Shown here: positions 9,283 to 18,181 of the stretch, piece after piece | How the letters are laid out: every line of letters starts with the position of its first letter | Position numbering within the stretch: position 1 is the first letter of the stretch | NCBI RefSeq assembly: GCF_036662795.1 | Contig: NZ_JBAFWZ010000003.1 | Location: 62,001-126,000, forward strand | Length of the DNA: 64,000 nt | DNA from: Lysinibacillus_B sp036662795 | Lineage (GTDB): Bacteria; Bacillota; Bacilli; Bacillales_A; Planococcaceae | Direction: 5' to 3' | Position numbers and translations under genes: made by a program | The notes under the pieces: generated by a model | Databases searched by the model: none | Seen by the model: the letters and a program-made list of their open reading frames with translations, nothing else | Told to the model about the DNA's origin: nothing

Positions 9283-11397
9283 ATGCATACTTTTGCAAAG
9301 CTTGTTACTAAATTTGCAAAACCGATAATAGCAATTTGGCTAATATTTTTCTTAATCATGGCCTATTTCGCTTTTGAGCTTCCTTCAAAATTGCAGGGCG
9401 ACGGTTTTTTTGTAGAGGACGATCATATACGAGTGACAGAGGAGCTATCTGAAACATTCGGTTTGCCAGCAAAAACAATTTTTGTCCTCTTTGAAAATAA
9501 AACTGATGAAGAGATCGATACACTTTTACAAGATTTTCAACAGGTTGAGGAGATTGCTTCTATCACATCTCCTATTGGTGTCGAAGCATTAAACAAGGAC
9601 GGGATTTCCTATGCAACACTGAACTTTGATAATACAATCGAGGACTATTTTCCAATAATCGATGAGCTCCGTGAAATTATTGGGGAAAAGAACGGAATCG
9701 CACTTACTGGCGAACCTGTAATATCAAAGGATATTAATGTAGCAAGTCAAAAGGACTTAATGAAAGCGGAAGCAATTGGCGTACCGATTGCAATCATTGT
9801 ACTATTACTAGCATTCGGTACGATTGTGTCTGCATTGTTACCCGTATTGATAGGTGGAATAACAGTTGTTGCTGCATTTGGTTTTTTAACATTACTAAGC
9901 GACACGTTCAATTTGTCTATATTTGTATTAAATATCGTTCCGATGCTCGGCTTAGCGCTTAGTATTGACTTTGCACTCTTATTCATTAATCGTTATCGAG
10001 AAGAACGAGGACATACAACTGTTGAAGAGGCTGTTCAAATAGCAATCCGAACAGCTGGACGTTCCATAATTTTCTCCGCGCTTTGTGTCATGATTGGACT
10101 AGGCGCAATGGTCGTTATTAAAGTAGAAATTTTCCAAAACATTGCATTAGGTGGCGCAATCGTTGTATTCTTAGCGATTATTTCTGGCTTAACACTACTC
10201 CCGGCATCGATATTGCTTCTAGGGGATCGATTAAATAAATGGCGAATCCTTCGCGTAAAGCCTACTGCGGGGCGCTGGCAGAAGTTTGCTGCATTCGTTA
10301 TGCGCCGTCCGATGCTTATTATCCTATCAGCATGTATTTTATTAGGCATAGCAATGATTCCCATTAAGGATATTAAACTAACAATCCCTACTGTGGATTC
10401 ATTACCAACCTCTTACGAAGCACGTCAAGCATACGAAACATTATCTGATGAATTTGATTTAGGAAAAGAGGCGACTGTGTTTTTACTTGCCCAACGAGAA
10501 GGCGGGTGGAATGATACTGAGGGATTAACCGATATACTTTCTATACAGGAAGAGCTTCTAGCAGATAAGAGAGTTACAAACGTTACCTCTATGTTCACAG
10601 CGGCTGATATCGATTCCGTTGAAACATGGGAAATGGCGAATGCGAATCCACAGGCCCCTGGTATGCTCGATGAAGTGATGAACACTTTCGTGCAGGAGGA
10701 GCAAATGTATATGGCTATTTCGATTGATGCTAAAGGGTCCTCTACAAAAGCTCAAGATTTCGTTCGAGAATGGAAAGATAAGGAGTTAGGTGTTTCCTTT
10801 GCTTTAGCGGGGCAGCCGAAATTTAATCAGGAAATATTCGACGAAATCGCGGATAAAATCGCCTTAGCGCTAATCATTATAATCACTACAACCTTTATTA
10901 TTTTAATGATTGCATTCCGCTCGATCTTAATTCCGTTAAAGGCCATTATTATGAATATCATCGGACTTGGCTCGACGTTCGGCATTCTCGTCTATATATT
11001 CCAATACGGTCATTTAGGAATGGAGGCGGGATCAATTGCATTAATTATTCCGGTTATTGTATTTTGTCTTGTATTCGGATTAAGTATGGATTATGAGGTA
11101 TTTTTAATTTCTCGTATTCAAGAAGAGTATGATAAAGGATCAACTAATACGAAGGCAACAATAGACGGTCTCGTTTCAACAAGTAAGATTATTACATCAG
11201 CTGCTCTCATTATGATTGTGATTACTGGCGCCTTTGCATTTACAGATGTAATGCCTGTTAAGCAGATTGGTGTCGGCATTGCTATTGCCGTAGCAATTGA
11301 TGCAACTATAATTCGCTTAATGCTCGTACCTAGCTTGATGAAATTATTTGGCGACTGGAACTGGTGGCTACCATTCATTAAACGAAAAACACAATAA
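9283..11397 (+). CDS. MMPL/RND family transporter
   Basis: A 704-residue membrane protein of the MMPL branch of the RND superfamily, predicted to export lipids or hydrophobic drugs using the proton gradient. It has the duplicated architecture: TM1, an extracytoplasmic domain (roughly residues 35-160), a TM2-6 bundle, then a repeat with TM7, a second large loop (roughly 360-530) and TM8-12. The proton-relay positions appear as LSIDFALLFINRYREE and LSMDYEVFLISRIQEE. The ribosome site is AAAGGCGG. It is monocistronic, and a repeat cluster follows directly. The substrate is unknown. Confidence 0.9.
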   Translation: MHTFAKLVTKFAKPIIAIWLIFFLIMAYFAFELPSKLQGDGFFVEDDHIRVTEELSETFGLPAKTIFVLFENKTDEEIDTLLQDFQQVEEIASITSPIGVEALNKDGISYATLNFDNTIEDYFPIIDELREIIGEKNGIALTGEPVISKDINVASQKDLMKAEAIGVPIAIIVLLLAFGTIVSALLPVLIGGITVVAAFGFLTLLSDTFNLSIFVLNIVPMLGLALSIDFALLFINRYREERGHTTVEEAVQIAIRTAGRSIIFSALCVMIGLGAMVVIKVEIFQNIALGGAIVVFLAIISGLTLLPASILLLGDRLNKWRILRVKPTAGRWQKFAAFVMRRPMLIILSACILLGIAMIPIKDIKLTIPTVDSLPTSYEARQAYETLSDEFDLGKEATVFLLAQREGGWNDTEGLTDILSIQEELLADKRVTNVTSMFTAADIDSVETWEMANANPQAPGMLDEVMNTFVQEEQMYMAISIDAKGSSTKAQDFVREWKDKELGVSFALAGQPKFNQEIFDEIADKIALALIIIITTTFIILMIAFRSILIPLKAIIMNIIGLGSTFGILVYIFQYGHLGMEAGSIALIIPVIVFCLVFGLSMDYEVFLISRIQEEYDKGSTNTKATIDGLVSTSKIITSAALIMIVITGAFAFTDVMPVKQIGVGIAIAVAIDATIIRLMLVPSLMKLFGDWNWWLPFIKRKTQ

Positions 11398-11401
11398 TAT
11401 A

Positions 11402-11572
11402 AGAAAAGCGGAAGCGCCCGGTTAGCCCCGACAAGCGCTGGAATTCCCGAATCGAAAGCATCTTTCCGCTTTCGACCGAGGGGGTGAAGCGACATCGAGG
11501 GGCTGGGCGCTGGAGCTAGACACATTAGAAAAGCGGAAGCGCCCGGTTAGCCCCGAATCGAAAGCTTCGAAC
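11402..11572. repeat. Interspersed GC-rich repeat (family 1), full copy plus partial second copy
   Basis: A roughly 118-bp unit starts AAAAGCGGAAGCGCCCGG, contains an internal CGAAAGC...GCTTTCG hairpin, and ends GGGGCTGGGCGCTGGAGCTAG. A second partial copy begins at 11529 with the same 5' motif. Related copies occur at about 16090-16212 and 39808-39862. The ends are imperfect inverted repeats (GCGCCC..AGCCCC against GGGGCT..GGCGC). This resembles the small non-coding repeats common in Bacillaceae genomes. Confidence 0.8.
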
Positions 11573-11620
11573 AAAAAAAAAAAAAAAAAACGAGCGCCTT
11601 TATATACGGCGCTCGCATTT
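11573..11620 (-). terminator. Terminator of the MhqD-like hydrolase gene
   Basis: An 8-bp stem CGAGCGCC / GGCGCTCG (11591-11598, 11608-11615) has an 18-base A run on one side and T5 on the other. It is therefore strong for the minus strand and usable from plus. Confidence 0.88.
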
Positions 11621-11637
11621 TTATGAATGAAATTTTC

Positions 11638-12240
11638 TTATTTAATATTGGCTTTATACCATGCTTTTGCAGCTTGGACTTCTGACATCGTTAGTTGATG
11701 TCCATTATTAAACCAAGCCGTCTCCACTGTTGCTCCAGCCTCTTGTAAAAGTTTTTCTAGCTCCTCCGACTCTTGTGGTGAACACATAAAGTCATTTGTA
11801 CCCGCACCGATCCAAACATGAACATTGGCAAGAGAAGGCAGTGTTACGTCACGGTCCGGAACCATTGGGTGATGTAGGATTGCTCCAAGCAATGCATTTT
11901 TGTGACGGAACAATAAATTCCCGGCGATGTTCGCGCCATTAGAATATCCAATGGCAATAACCTTTGAAGGATTGAAGTCATACTGCCATGCAGCCTCTTG
12001 TACAAATTGATAAAGTTCATCCGTCCGGAAGCGTAAATCTTCCATATCAAATACCCCTTCTGCAACACGGCGGAAAAAGCGAGGCATCCCATTTTCTAGT
12101 ACTTGCCCACGCACACTCAATATATTGGCACCAGCATCGATTTCCTTTGCCAAACCTATTAAATCTTGTTCTGTACCACCTGTTCCATGAAGAAGTAATA
12201 ATGTATATCCATTACGTCCTTGTTGATAAATATGTTGCAT
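11638..12240 (-). CDS. Alpha/beta hydrolase, MhqD-like carboxylesterase/phospholipase family
   Basis: A 200-residue alpha/beta hydrolase. It has the oxyanion-hole motif LLHGTGGTEQDL near the N-terminus, the nucleophile elbow GYSNGANIA (Ser of GxSxG at about residue 99), the acid in VWIGAGTNDFM and the catalytic His in NNGHQLT. Sequence and size match the phospholipase/carboxylesterase group that includes B. subtilis MhqD, linked to catechol and quinone stress. This fits the upstream inverted repeat that resembles an MhqR box. The ATG at 12240 follows AGAGGCGTG. No mhqE-like dioxygenase partner is adjacent. Confidence 0.87.
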   Translation of the reverse strand: MQHIYQQGRNGYTLLLLHGTGGTEQDLIGLAKEIDAGANILSVRGQVLENGMPRFFRRVAEGVFDMEDLRFRTDELYQFVQEAAWQYDFNPSKVIAIGYSNGANIAGNLLFRHKNALLGAILHHPMVPDRDVTLPSLANVHVWIGAGTNDFMCSPQESEELEKLLQEAGATVETAWFNNGHQLTMSEVQAAKAWYKANIK

Positions 12241-12256
12241 GAAATCACGCCTCTCA

Positions 12257-12306
12257 AATTATCTTGAATTCGAGATAATTATATTCGGGCTAGCCCCTTC
12301 CGTCAA
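12257..12306 (-). promoter_or_regulatory. Sigma-A promoter overlapping an MhqR-box-like operator
   Basis: On the minus strand TTGACG (12306-12301) and TATAAT (12283-12278) are exactly 17 bases apart. The -10 runs directly into a perfect inverted repeat, arms AATTATCT and AGATAATT (12257-12264 / 12273-12280) around TGAATTCG. The operator covers the expected +1. The ATCTnGAATTCnAGAT core matches my memory of the MhqR (quinone-responsive MarR family) box in B. subtilis. It drives the MhqD-like gene and lies inside the 3' end of the preceding small gene. Confidence 0.75.
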
Positions 12307-12465
12307 CGAAAGTGCACTTGATTCGTCCATATTCCGGTTATATTTTTTGGGATCATATGTTGCATAAAAAATTTGAATTACAACTACAACAAAAATAGCC
12401 GCTACAATTATTGAACCAATTACGATCATCGCTACCTTCTTACCATTCGCTTTGTCTCTTTCCAT
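12259..12465 (-). CDS. Small single-pass membrane protein, unknown function
   Basis: A predicted 68-residue protein. It has a lysine-rich N-terminus (MERDKANGKK), one hydrophobic helix at about residues 11-34, then a polar tail. I do not recognise the family. It starts 15 bases after the upstream 153-aa gene ends and could be co-transcribed with it. A GGGGTAGGG stretch precedes the ATG. Its last codons coincide with the promoter/operator of the MhqD-like gene, so sequence conservation there may not be due to coding. Confidence 0.5.
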   Translation of the reverse strand: MERDKANGKKVAMIVIGSIIVAAIFVVVVIQIFYATYDPKKYNRNMDESSALSLTEGASPNIIISNSR

Positions 12466-12479
12466 CCCTACCCCTGCCT

Positions 12480-12941
12480 TTACTTTGCCAATTTAAAACC
12501 TTCCTCTAATAAGTACTCTGCAGCTGCGTCTCGTGTACCAAATGCTTCCTCTAAATTATCATTGTGATATACGTTCCAGCTACGATTTTCATACACTAAT
12601 TCTAGCTCTGTCCCCATTTTATTGACCCAAGCCTCAATGATTGGCTCATCATTAAAATCCTCAGATAAATAAGCAATAGATGCTGTAATTATTGCGCGTA
12701 ATGCTTCCTCACTATAGTCACGAATATTTACGAGCCCTTTGTCATTAGCTTCTTTTTCATATGATAATAAATCTCCGACGAAAACAAAGCCGTTTCCATT
12801 CGGATGTAGCTTTTCCACAACAACTGTTTTCTCGTAAAGACTTCCCTCAAAATGATAATTCACGCGCTTTAACGAAATTTCCTTTTTTGTTAGCTCCGTA
12901 AACCCTTCAATAATTGCCTGCTTTTGTTCAAATGTTAGCAT
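12480..12941 (-). CDS. Conserved hypothetical protein, 153 aa
   Basis: A soluble acidic protein starting MLTFEQKQAIIEGF. ATG 12941 is chosen because AAGGAG lies eight bases upstream; an upstream in-frame start at 12983 has no ribosome site. Visible features are a LHPNGNGFVFVGDL strand-turn segment and a helical C-terminus (DAAAEYLLEEGFKLAK). I do not recognise the function and see no catalytic motif. It probably forms a two-gene unit with the small membrane protein downstream. Confidence 0.72.
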   Translation of the reverse strand: MLTFEQKQAIIEGFTELTKKEISLKRVNYHFEGSLYEKTVVVEKLHPNGNGFVFVGDLLSYEKEANDKGLVNIRDYSEEALRAIITASIAYLSEDFNDEPIIEAWVNKMGTELELVYENRSWNVYHNDNLEEAFGTRDAAAEYLLEEGFKLAK

Positions 12942-13010
12942 AGTTCGCTCCTTAAAATTACTTGTACTAAGGTAGTATAGCATATTTAAAAACCGCTTTG
13001 CTTTTATGCA

Positions 13011-13040
13011 AAAAGAAGCATGCTATACCATGCTCCTCTT
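13011..13040 (-). terminator. Terminator of the AI-2E family gene
   Basis: The stem AGCATG/CATGCT (13017-13022, 13029-13034) extends through flanking purines/pyrimidines and is followed on the minus strand by CTTCTTTTTG. Confidence 0.75.
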
Positions 13041-13044
13041 TTCC

Positions 13045-14124
13045 TTACACATTTTTTGTTGCTGTTTCTTTTATTTTTTTTCGTTCCTCATATACATTGA
13101 CAACAATAACTTTTACTACTGCATATGTAGGGATTGCAATTAGTATGCCAATAAAACCAGCTATATTTCCTGCAGCTAGCACAATTGTGATAACCGTTAA
13201 TGGGTGAATATCTAAAGATTTGCCCATAATGTTTGGTGTAATTAAATTACTTTCCACCTGTTGAGCAACTAATGTAATGGCAAGTACCCATATCACTAAT
13301 ACTGGATCCTGTATAAGAGCTACTAAAACTGCTGGTAGGAGAGATAGCCAAGGACCAATAAATGGTATCATATTCATAAAAAATGCGAACAGAGCAAGCA
13401 GCAATGAATATTCCAAGCCAATAAATAAATATCCGATTAACATCATCACAGCTAAAATAAAACTAATTAATACTTGTCCTTGCACATAACTACGTAACAC
13501 AGTATCAATTTCTTCCAATGTATTTTTCACCCAGGATCGGCGCTCACCAGTAAAGATTCGATAGACATTCGGTGCAAACTTCTCGTGATCCTTTAACATA
13601 AAAATAAAGAAAAATGGAACTAAAATGAGGATAAATGTTGCCGATACAGCCCCACTTACTACACTGACGATCCGTTTACTACTTGTTATAGCAATATCTT
13701 GAATAGAATTGGAAATAGAATCGACAAACTTCTCTACTTGCGGCGGAAGATTCTCACTATTATCAAAAACAAAGTCACCTAATTCCTGAATATTTTCCGC
13801 GATAGACGGCGCATTCTTCACTAAATTATTTACTTGTGTAGCAATTGGATTACCTATCATTAGTAACATTCCTGTTATAAGTCCTGCTAGCAATACAAGA
13901 ATTGACGATATACTTGCCCATCTAGGTAAGCCTCTTTTTTCTAAAAATCGTTGAATAGGCTCAGCTACATAATAAAGTACGCCCCCAAGTAATAACGGAA
14001 CAAATATCGTTTTTATTAAAATAATAAGCGGACTGAAAATAAATTTAATTTCAATAAAATATTTTATAATTAACAGCGCGATTAAAATACCGACTCCTGT
14101 TTGAAACCATAATTTTTTCGTCAT
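13045..14124 (-). CDS. AI-2E family transporter (PerM/TqsA-type permease)
   Basis: A 359-residue membrane protein of the AI-2E/UPF0118 family. N-terminal helices are followed by a long amphipathic region (about residues 95-160, NNLVKNAPSIAENIQELG onward). The conserved C-terminal block then contains GLEYSLLLALFAFFMNMIPFIGPWL and the P-D/HP motif region LDIHPLTVITIVLAAG. Members include TqsA, Na+/H+ antiporters and uncharacterised permeases, so the substrate is not assigned. ATG 14124 is preferred over GTG 14127; AAAGGATGTGA serves as the ribosome site. Confidence 0.88.
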   Translation of the reverse strand: MTKKLWFQTGVGILIALLIIKYFIEIKFIFSPLIILIKTIFVPLLLGGVLYYVAEPIQRFLEKRGLPRWASISSILVLLAGLITGMLLMIGNPIATQVNNLVKNAPSIAENIQELGDFVFDNSENLPPQVEKFVDSISNSIQDIAITSSKRIVSVVSGAVSATFILILVPFFFIFMLKDHEKFAPNVYRIFTGERRSWVKNTLEEIDTVLRSYVQGQVLISFILAVMMLIGYLFIGLEYSLLLALFAFFMNMIPFIGPWLSLLPAVLVALIQDPVLVIWVLAITLVAQQVESNLITPNIMGKSLDIHPLTVITIVLAAGNIAGFIGILIAIPTYAVVKVIVVNVYEERKKIKETATKNV

Positions 14125-14220
14125 CACTTCACATCCTTTCCCTATACTATATTTCCCTATATTTTATTATTATAAGTCTATTTACAAAATTATATAGCAA
14201 AAGGTGCTAATAAAAATTAG

Positions 14221-14260
14221 AAAAACACATCTGGCACCTATATTTAAGGGCGAGATGTGT
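14221..14260 (-). terminator. Possible terminator of the oligoendopeptidase gene
   Basis: The arms ACACATCT and AGATGTGT (14225-14232, 14253-14260) enclose 20 bases. The minus-strand tail is GTTTTTC. It lies about 50 bases past the stop codon. Confidence 0.6.
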
Positions 14261-14309
14261 CTTATTTTTATAAGTTATACATTTGCTAGACTAGAACAAG
14301 AACTATCAT

Positions 14310-16007
14310 TTAAAGTTTTGTATCGTCAATTGAATTTAAATAGCTTTCAATAGTACCAATTACCGATTCAACGCAGCCTTCCTCGAATGGCGAAATTAGA
14401 CCCGCTTCCCGTACAAGACCTGTAAATGCTTGTGAACCGCCTAAGCTACATAAATGTACATAATCCTTCCATGCCCCTTCGAAGTCTTCGCGTGAGCGTT
14501 TCCAAAATTGGAATGCACAAATTTGCGCTAAAGTGTAGTCAATATAATAGAATGGGCTCGCATAAATATGTGTTTGACGTTGCCAGAAGCCACCTGATTC
14601 TAAGTAGGCGTGACCATCATAATCTCGGTGAGGAAGATATTTTGCCTCGATCTCTTTCCATGCTTGACGACGCTCTGCAGGTGTCATTTCCGGATTTTCA
14701 TAAACAACATGCTGGAATTCATCAACGGCTACACCATATGGCAAGAAAATTAGCCCACCACTTAAATGATCGAATTTATATTTTTCTGTTTGATCTTTAA
14801 AGAATAGCTCCATCCATGGCCATGTGAAAAACTCCATACTCATCGAATGAATTTCACACGATTCATATGTTGGCCATAAATATTCTGGGATACCGATATT
14901 TCGACTTGCATACACTTGATAGGCATGACCTGCCTCATGCGTTAAAACATCAATATCGCCCGATGTTCCGTTAAAGTTTGAGAAAATATACGGCGAATCA
15001 TAGTTTTCAATAAACGTACAATAACCGCCTGCTTCCTTTCCTTTTTTCGCTACTAAATCCATTAAATCATGGTCTAGCATATAGTTAAAGAATTCGCCCG
15101 TTTCTGGTGATAATTCCTCATACATCTTTTTACCGTTTGCTACAATCCAGTCAGCATCGCCTTGAGGTTTCGCATTCCCCGTTAAAAAGCTCAAACCTTC
15201 ATCACAAAATTTAAAGTCATCTACACCGATTCGCTTTGCTTGGCGTTCATACAATTTGGATACTAGCGGTACGATAAAGGTACGCACTTGCTCTCGGAAA
15301 TTTGCAACCATTTCTGCATTATAGTCAATGCGGTCCATATGAACATACCCTAGCTCTGCATAATTTTTATAGCCAAGTGTCGTCGCAATTTGATGACGAA
15401 TTTTTACCAACTCATCGAAAATAGAGTCGAATTTTTCGATATTTTCTCTATAAAAGTTGGCAGAGGTTTCACGTGCAGCTTTACGTACAGAACGGTCCGT
15501 CGACTCCCCGTATGGTCCAAGCTGTGCTAGCGTTAATGTTTTACCATCAAACTCGATTTGTGCAGAGGCAACTAGTTTTGTATACTCCGAAACAAGCTTA
15601 TTTTCCTGCTGCATAAGCCCAATGACTTCTGGAGAGAACCCTTTAATTTGATTTTCCGCTAATGCAAAAAGCTGGGTACCCCATTTTCCCTCTAGCTGTT
15701 CACGGAATGGAGAAGAGATTAGAGCTTGATAATATTCTGTAACGATTTCTTCTACTTCGGGAGAAGCATCATCTAAATAGTCACGCTCAGCTTGATAAAA
15801 AGAATCATTTGTATCGATTGAAGCACGAATATATACTAGGTTTGCCTGTGTTGAAAAGTCATTACGAAACGTATTAATTTTCTCGATGATTTCACTTTGC
15901 ACTCCTACAGATGTAGCTCCCTTAAACAGTGCAATAAGCTCTCTTACTTTCTGTTTCATTTCTTCAACATTAGGACGCTTATATTCATAATCTTTAAAGG
16001 TTAACAT
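14310..16007 (-). CDS. M3 family oligoendopeptidase
   Basis: A 565-residue cytosolic zinc metallopeptidase of family M3 that degrades short peptides. The HEXXH zinc motif is intact in LTHEAGHAYQVYASR, and the third ligand region follows about 25 residues later in YESCEIHSMSMEFF. A characteristic C-terminal YIDYTLAQICAFQFW segment completes the fold. Length matches the ~565-aa Bacillales subgroup rather than the ~600-aa PepF. The ATG is preceded by TGGAGGG. It is monocistronic. Confidence 0.93.
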   Translation of the reverse strand: MLTFKDYEYKRPNVEEMKQKVRELIALFKGATSVGVQSEIIEKINTFRNDFSTQANLVYIRASIDTNDSFYQAERDYLDDASPEVEEIVTEYYQALISSPFREQLEGKWGTQLFALAENQIKGFSPEVIGLMQQENKLVSEYTKLVASAQIEFDGKTLTLAQLGPYGESTDRSVRKAARETSANFYRENIEKFDSIFDELVKIRHQIATTLGYKNYAELGYVHMDRIDYNAEMVANFREQVRTFIVPLVSKLYERQAKRIGVDDFKFCDEGLSFLTGNAKPQGDADWIVANGKKMYEELSPETGEFFNYMLDHDLMDLVAKKGKEAGGYCTFIENYDSPYIFSNFNGTSGDIDVLTHEAGHAYQVYASRNIGIPEYLWPTYESCEIHSMSMEFFTWPWMELFFKDQTEKYKFDHLSGGLIFLPYGVAVDEFQHVVYENPEMTPAERRQAWKEIEAKYLPHRDYDGHAYLESGGFWQRQTHIYASPFYYIDYTLAQICAFQFWKRSREDFEGAWKDYVHLCSLGGSQAFTGLVREAGLISPFEEGCVESVIGTIESYLNSIDDTKL

Positions 16008-16087
16008 GTGAATCCCTCCACTTTAATTCGAAATCCGAAATTTACACTTCCATTATTCACTATATTCTATCATTTTGCAACTATTCA

Positions 16088-16212
16088 AAAAGAAGAAAAG
16101 GGGTAGCACCCTGATTAGCCCCGATAAGCGCTGGAAGACCTGAATCGAAAGCACCTTTTCTGCTTTCGACCGAGGGGCTGGGCGACCTCGGAGGGGCTGG
16201 GCGCTGGAGCTT
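16088..16212. repeat. Interspersed GC-rich repeat (family 1), diverged copy
   Basis: This copy has the same order of blocks as the one at 11402: TTAGCCCCGATAAGCGCTGGA, GAATCGAAAGCACC, CTTTCGACCGAGGGGCTGGGCG, GGGGCTGGGCGCTGGAGCTT. The 5' end is diverged (AAAAGGGGTAGCACCCTG). Confidence 0.8.
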
Positions 16213-16240
16213 AAAAAAAGGAGGCAATTTCGCCCCCTCT
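16213..16240 (-). terminator. Terminator of the first chemoreceptor gene
   Basis: GGGGGC / GCCTCC arms around GAAATT are followed on the minus strand by seven T (16213-16219). It abuts the family 1 repeat. Confidence 0.82.
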
Positions 16241-16245
16241 CATTA

Positions 16246-17988
16246 TTATCGTATAGTAAATTTTTTTATAGATTCTTGTAAGCCAACAATTTCATTCGTT
16301 AGTTCGTTTGAGGAGTTTGTAACAAGTTGAACGGCCTTTTGCTGTTCGTCCGTAGATGCTGTAACCTCCTCTGCCATTGCAGCAGTTTTTTCACTAATTG
16401 AGGCAATACGTTCAATTGAATCAAGTATAAGATTCTTCGATTGGTTTAATTGATTTACACTATCAGCTACTTCTTCAATCGAACCGCTAATATTTTCAAC
16501 CGCATTTTCAATCTCTTTAAACGTGTTCTCCGTTTGTGCAACGGATTCATGCTGCCCTTTAACAATTGCATATGATTTAGACATTTCATTTGTCACTAAA
16601 GTTGTTTCCGTTTCAATACCACGTAGCGTATTACGGACTAATTCTGTTGCCTGATTCGTTTGATCCGCTAGTTTTCTTACTTCTTCCGCTACAACTGCAA
16701 AGCCTTTTCCATGCTCACCAGCACGAGCTGCCTCAATCGAAGCATTAAGCGCTAATAAATTGGTTTGATCAGATATTTCATTAATAGAACCAACGATACT
16801 TTCGATTTCTTTCACCTTTGCAATCAGACTATTTAAGACGGTTTGCATCGTTGTAATTAACTCATACGACTCACTGGATCGATCTTTTAGCGTAATTAAA
16901 TTCCGTAATCCGTCCTCATTTGACGAACGCATTTTCTTAGCTGAATGTAACATTGAGTTATTTTTCTCATGTAACTGCTCAATTTCCCTTGCGAAATGAT
17001 GCGTTGTACGACTCGTTTCATCTGCATCAATCGCTTGCTGGGAAGCACCATTTGCTACTTCTGTTACAGCTTTCACAATATCGTCACCGAATGCCGTTGT
17101 TTCCTCTGCTACAGCAGTCAAGTTCGTTGATGTATTTTGAATTTCTGAAATTGTACTTTCAACATCCGCAATTAACACTTTAAGCTGTCCTACCATATCA
17201 TTAAAGCCGGTATTTAATACACCTATTTCATCTTGTCGATCTTCTGTATCCAATTCAATTGTTAAATCCCCATGAGCTACCTTTTTTACACGCTTCGATA
17301 GCTTCATAAGCGGTACGGCTAAATGACGTGAGAAAAGAATAGCCGATAGCCCACATAGAATAGATGCTATTAGTAATGAAATCAAAATGACCTGTAATAA
17401 ATCCATTGCAGGAGCATTAAAATCTTGTAAGTATGTACCTGATGCAATAATCCAGTTCCAATTTTCATCTACTTTCGAGTAAATTAGCTTAGGTGCAACC
17501 TCGGTTTGTCCCGGTAGCTCAAACTCATAATATGTAAAGCCGCCCCCATCTAACGCTTGCTTCTTTACTTCCCGAATAAAATATAACCCAGAGCTATCTT
17601 GGTCTTCCCACAAGTTATCGCCTTCACGCGTTGGATGTCCAATGAGGGTTCCTTCATCATTCATAATATAAATATAGCCGTTTTCACCTAAACTAGCTGG
17701 ATACGTTAAGGGACGCTTCCCTTCATCATTCATTTCTCCAATTAATGTCGATTTAACACGCTCCTGCGCTTCTTGTAATGTAATCGCTCCGCTTTCAACC
17801 TCTAAATTCGCTTGATCTATTAACTGAAGTGCGGTTTCTACACTATTTTTAATAACTGTTTCTCCAAGCTCGTCCAACCCTTGCTGTGCCTTGTAATAAC
17901 TAATAAAGCCAATGACTAAGCTAGGGAGTAAAAATAATAGAAATGAAAAAATTAATAATTTCCCACGTATCGTACGTAAAACCTTCAT
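16246..17988 (-). CDS. Methyl-accepting chemotaxis protein with Cache sensor
   Basis: A 580-residue membrane chemoreceptor. TM1 is at about residues 12-31. An extracellular single-Cache-type domain (about 35-190) contains the NGYIYIMNDEGTLIGHP and WNWIIASGTYLQDF signatures, the latter typical of small-molecule-binding sCache. TM2 is at about 195-215, then HAMP, then the methyl-accepting signalling hairpin with the tip EISDQTNLLALNASIEAARAGEHGKGFAVVAEEVRKLA. It should signal to CheA/CheW. The ligand is unknown. No chemotaxis genes are adjacent apart from the second receptor. Confidence 0.93.
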   Translation of the reverse strand: MKVLRTIRGKLLIFSFLLFLLPSLVIGFISYYKAQQGLDELGETVIKNSVETALQLIDQANLEVESGAITLQEAQERVKSTLIGEMNDEGKRPLTYPASLGENGYIYIMNDEGTLIGHPTREGDNLWEDQDSSGLYFIREVKKQALDGGGFTYYEFELPGQTEVAPKLIYSKVDENWNWIIASGTYLQDFNAPAMDLLQVILISLLIASILCGLSAILFSRHLAVPLMKLSKRVKKVAHGDLTIELDTEDRQDEIGVLNTGFNDMVGQLKVLIADVESTISEIQNTSTNLTAVAEETTAFGDDIVKAVTEVANGASQQAIDADETSRTTHHFAREIEQLHEKNNSMLHSAKKMRSSNEDGLRNLITLKDRSSESYELITTMQTVLNSLIAKVKEIESIVGSINEISDQTNLLALNASIEAARAGEHGKGFAVVAEEVRKLADQTNQATELVRNTLRGIETETTLVTNEMSKSYAIVKGQHESVAQTENTFKEIENAVENISGSIEEVADSVNQLNQSKNLILDSIERIASISEKTAAMAEEVTASTDEQQKAVQLVTNSSNELTNEIVGLQESIKKFTIR

Positions 17989-18135
17989 TTAATCACCACT
18001 TTTCAAAATTTGAATATTTTTACCATAATACTATTATTACATAAACTAAAAATTTAACAATGAGATTTCGACAATTATTCTACAATATAAAGTATTCTTC
18101 TACAAAAATCACATTTTCCGTTAATACATTTCACT

Positions 18136-18175
18136 TCACAAAAAAGTGTAGCGCCATGAATAGCACTACACTCCT
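18136..18175 (-). terminator. Terminator of the second chemoreceptor gene
   Basis: The stem GTGTAG / CTACAC (18146-18151, 18166-18171) is followed on the minus strand by TTTTTTG, six bases past the stop of the second receptor. Confidence 0.75.
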
Positions 18176-18181
18176 CTTATT

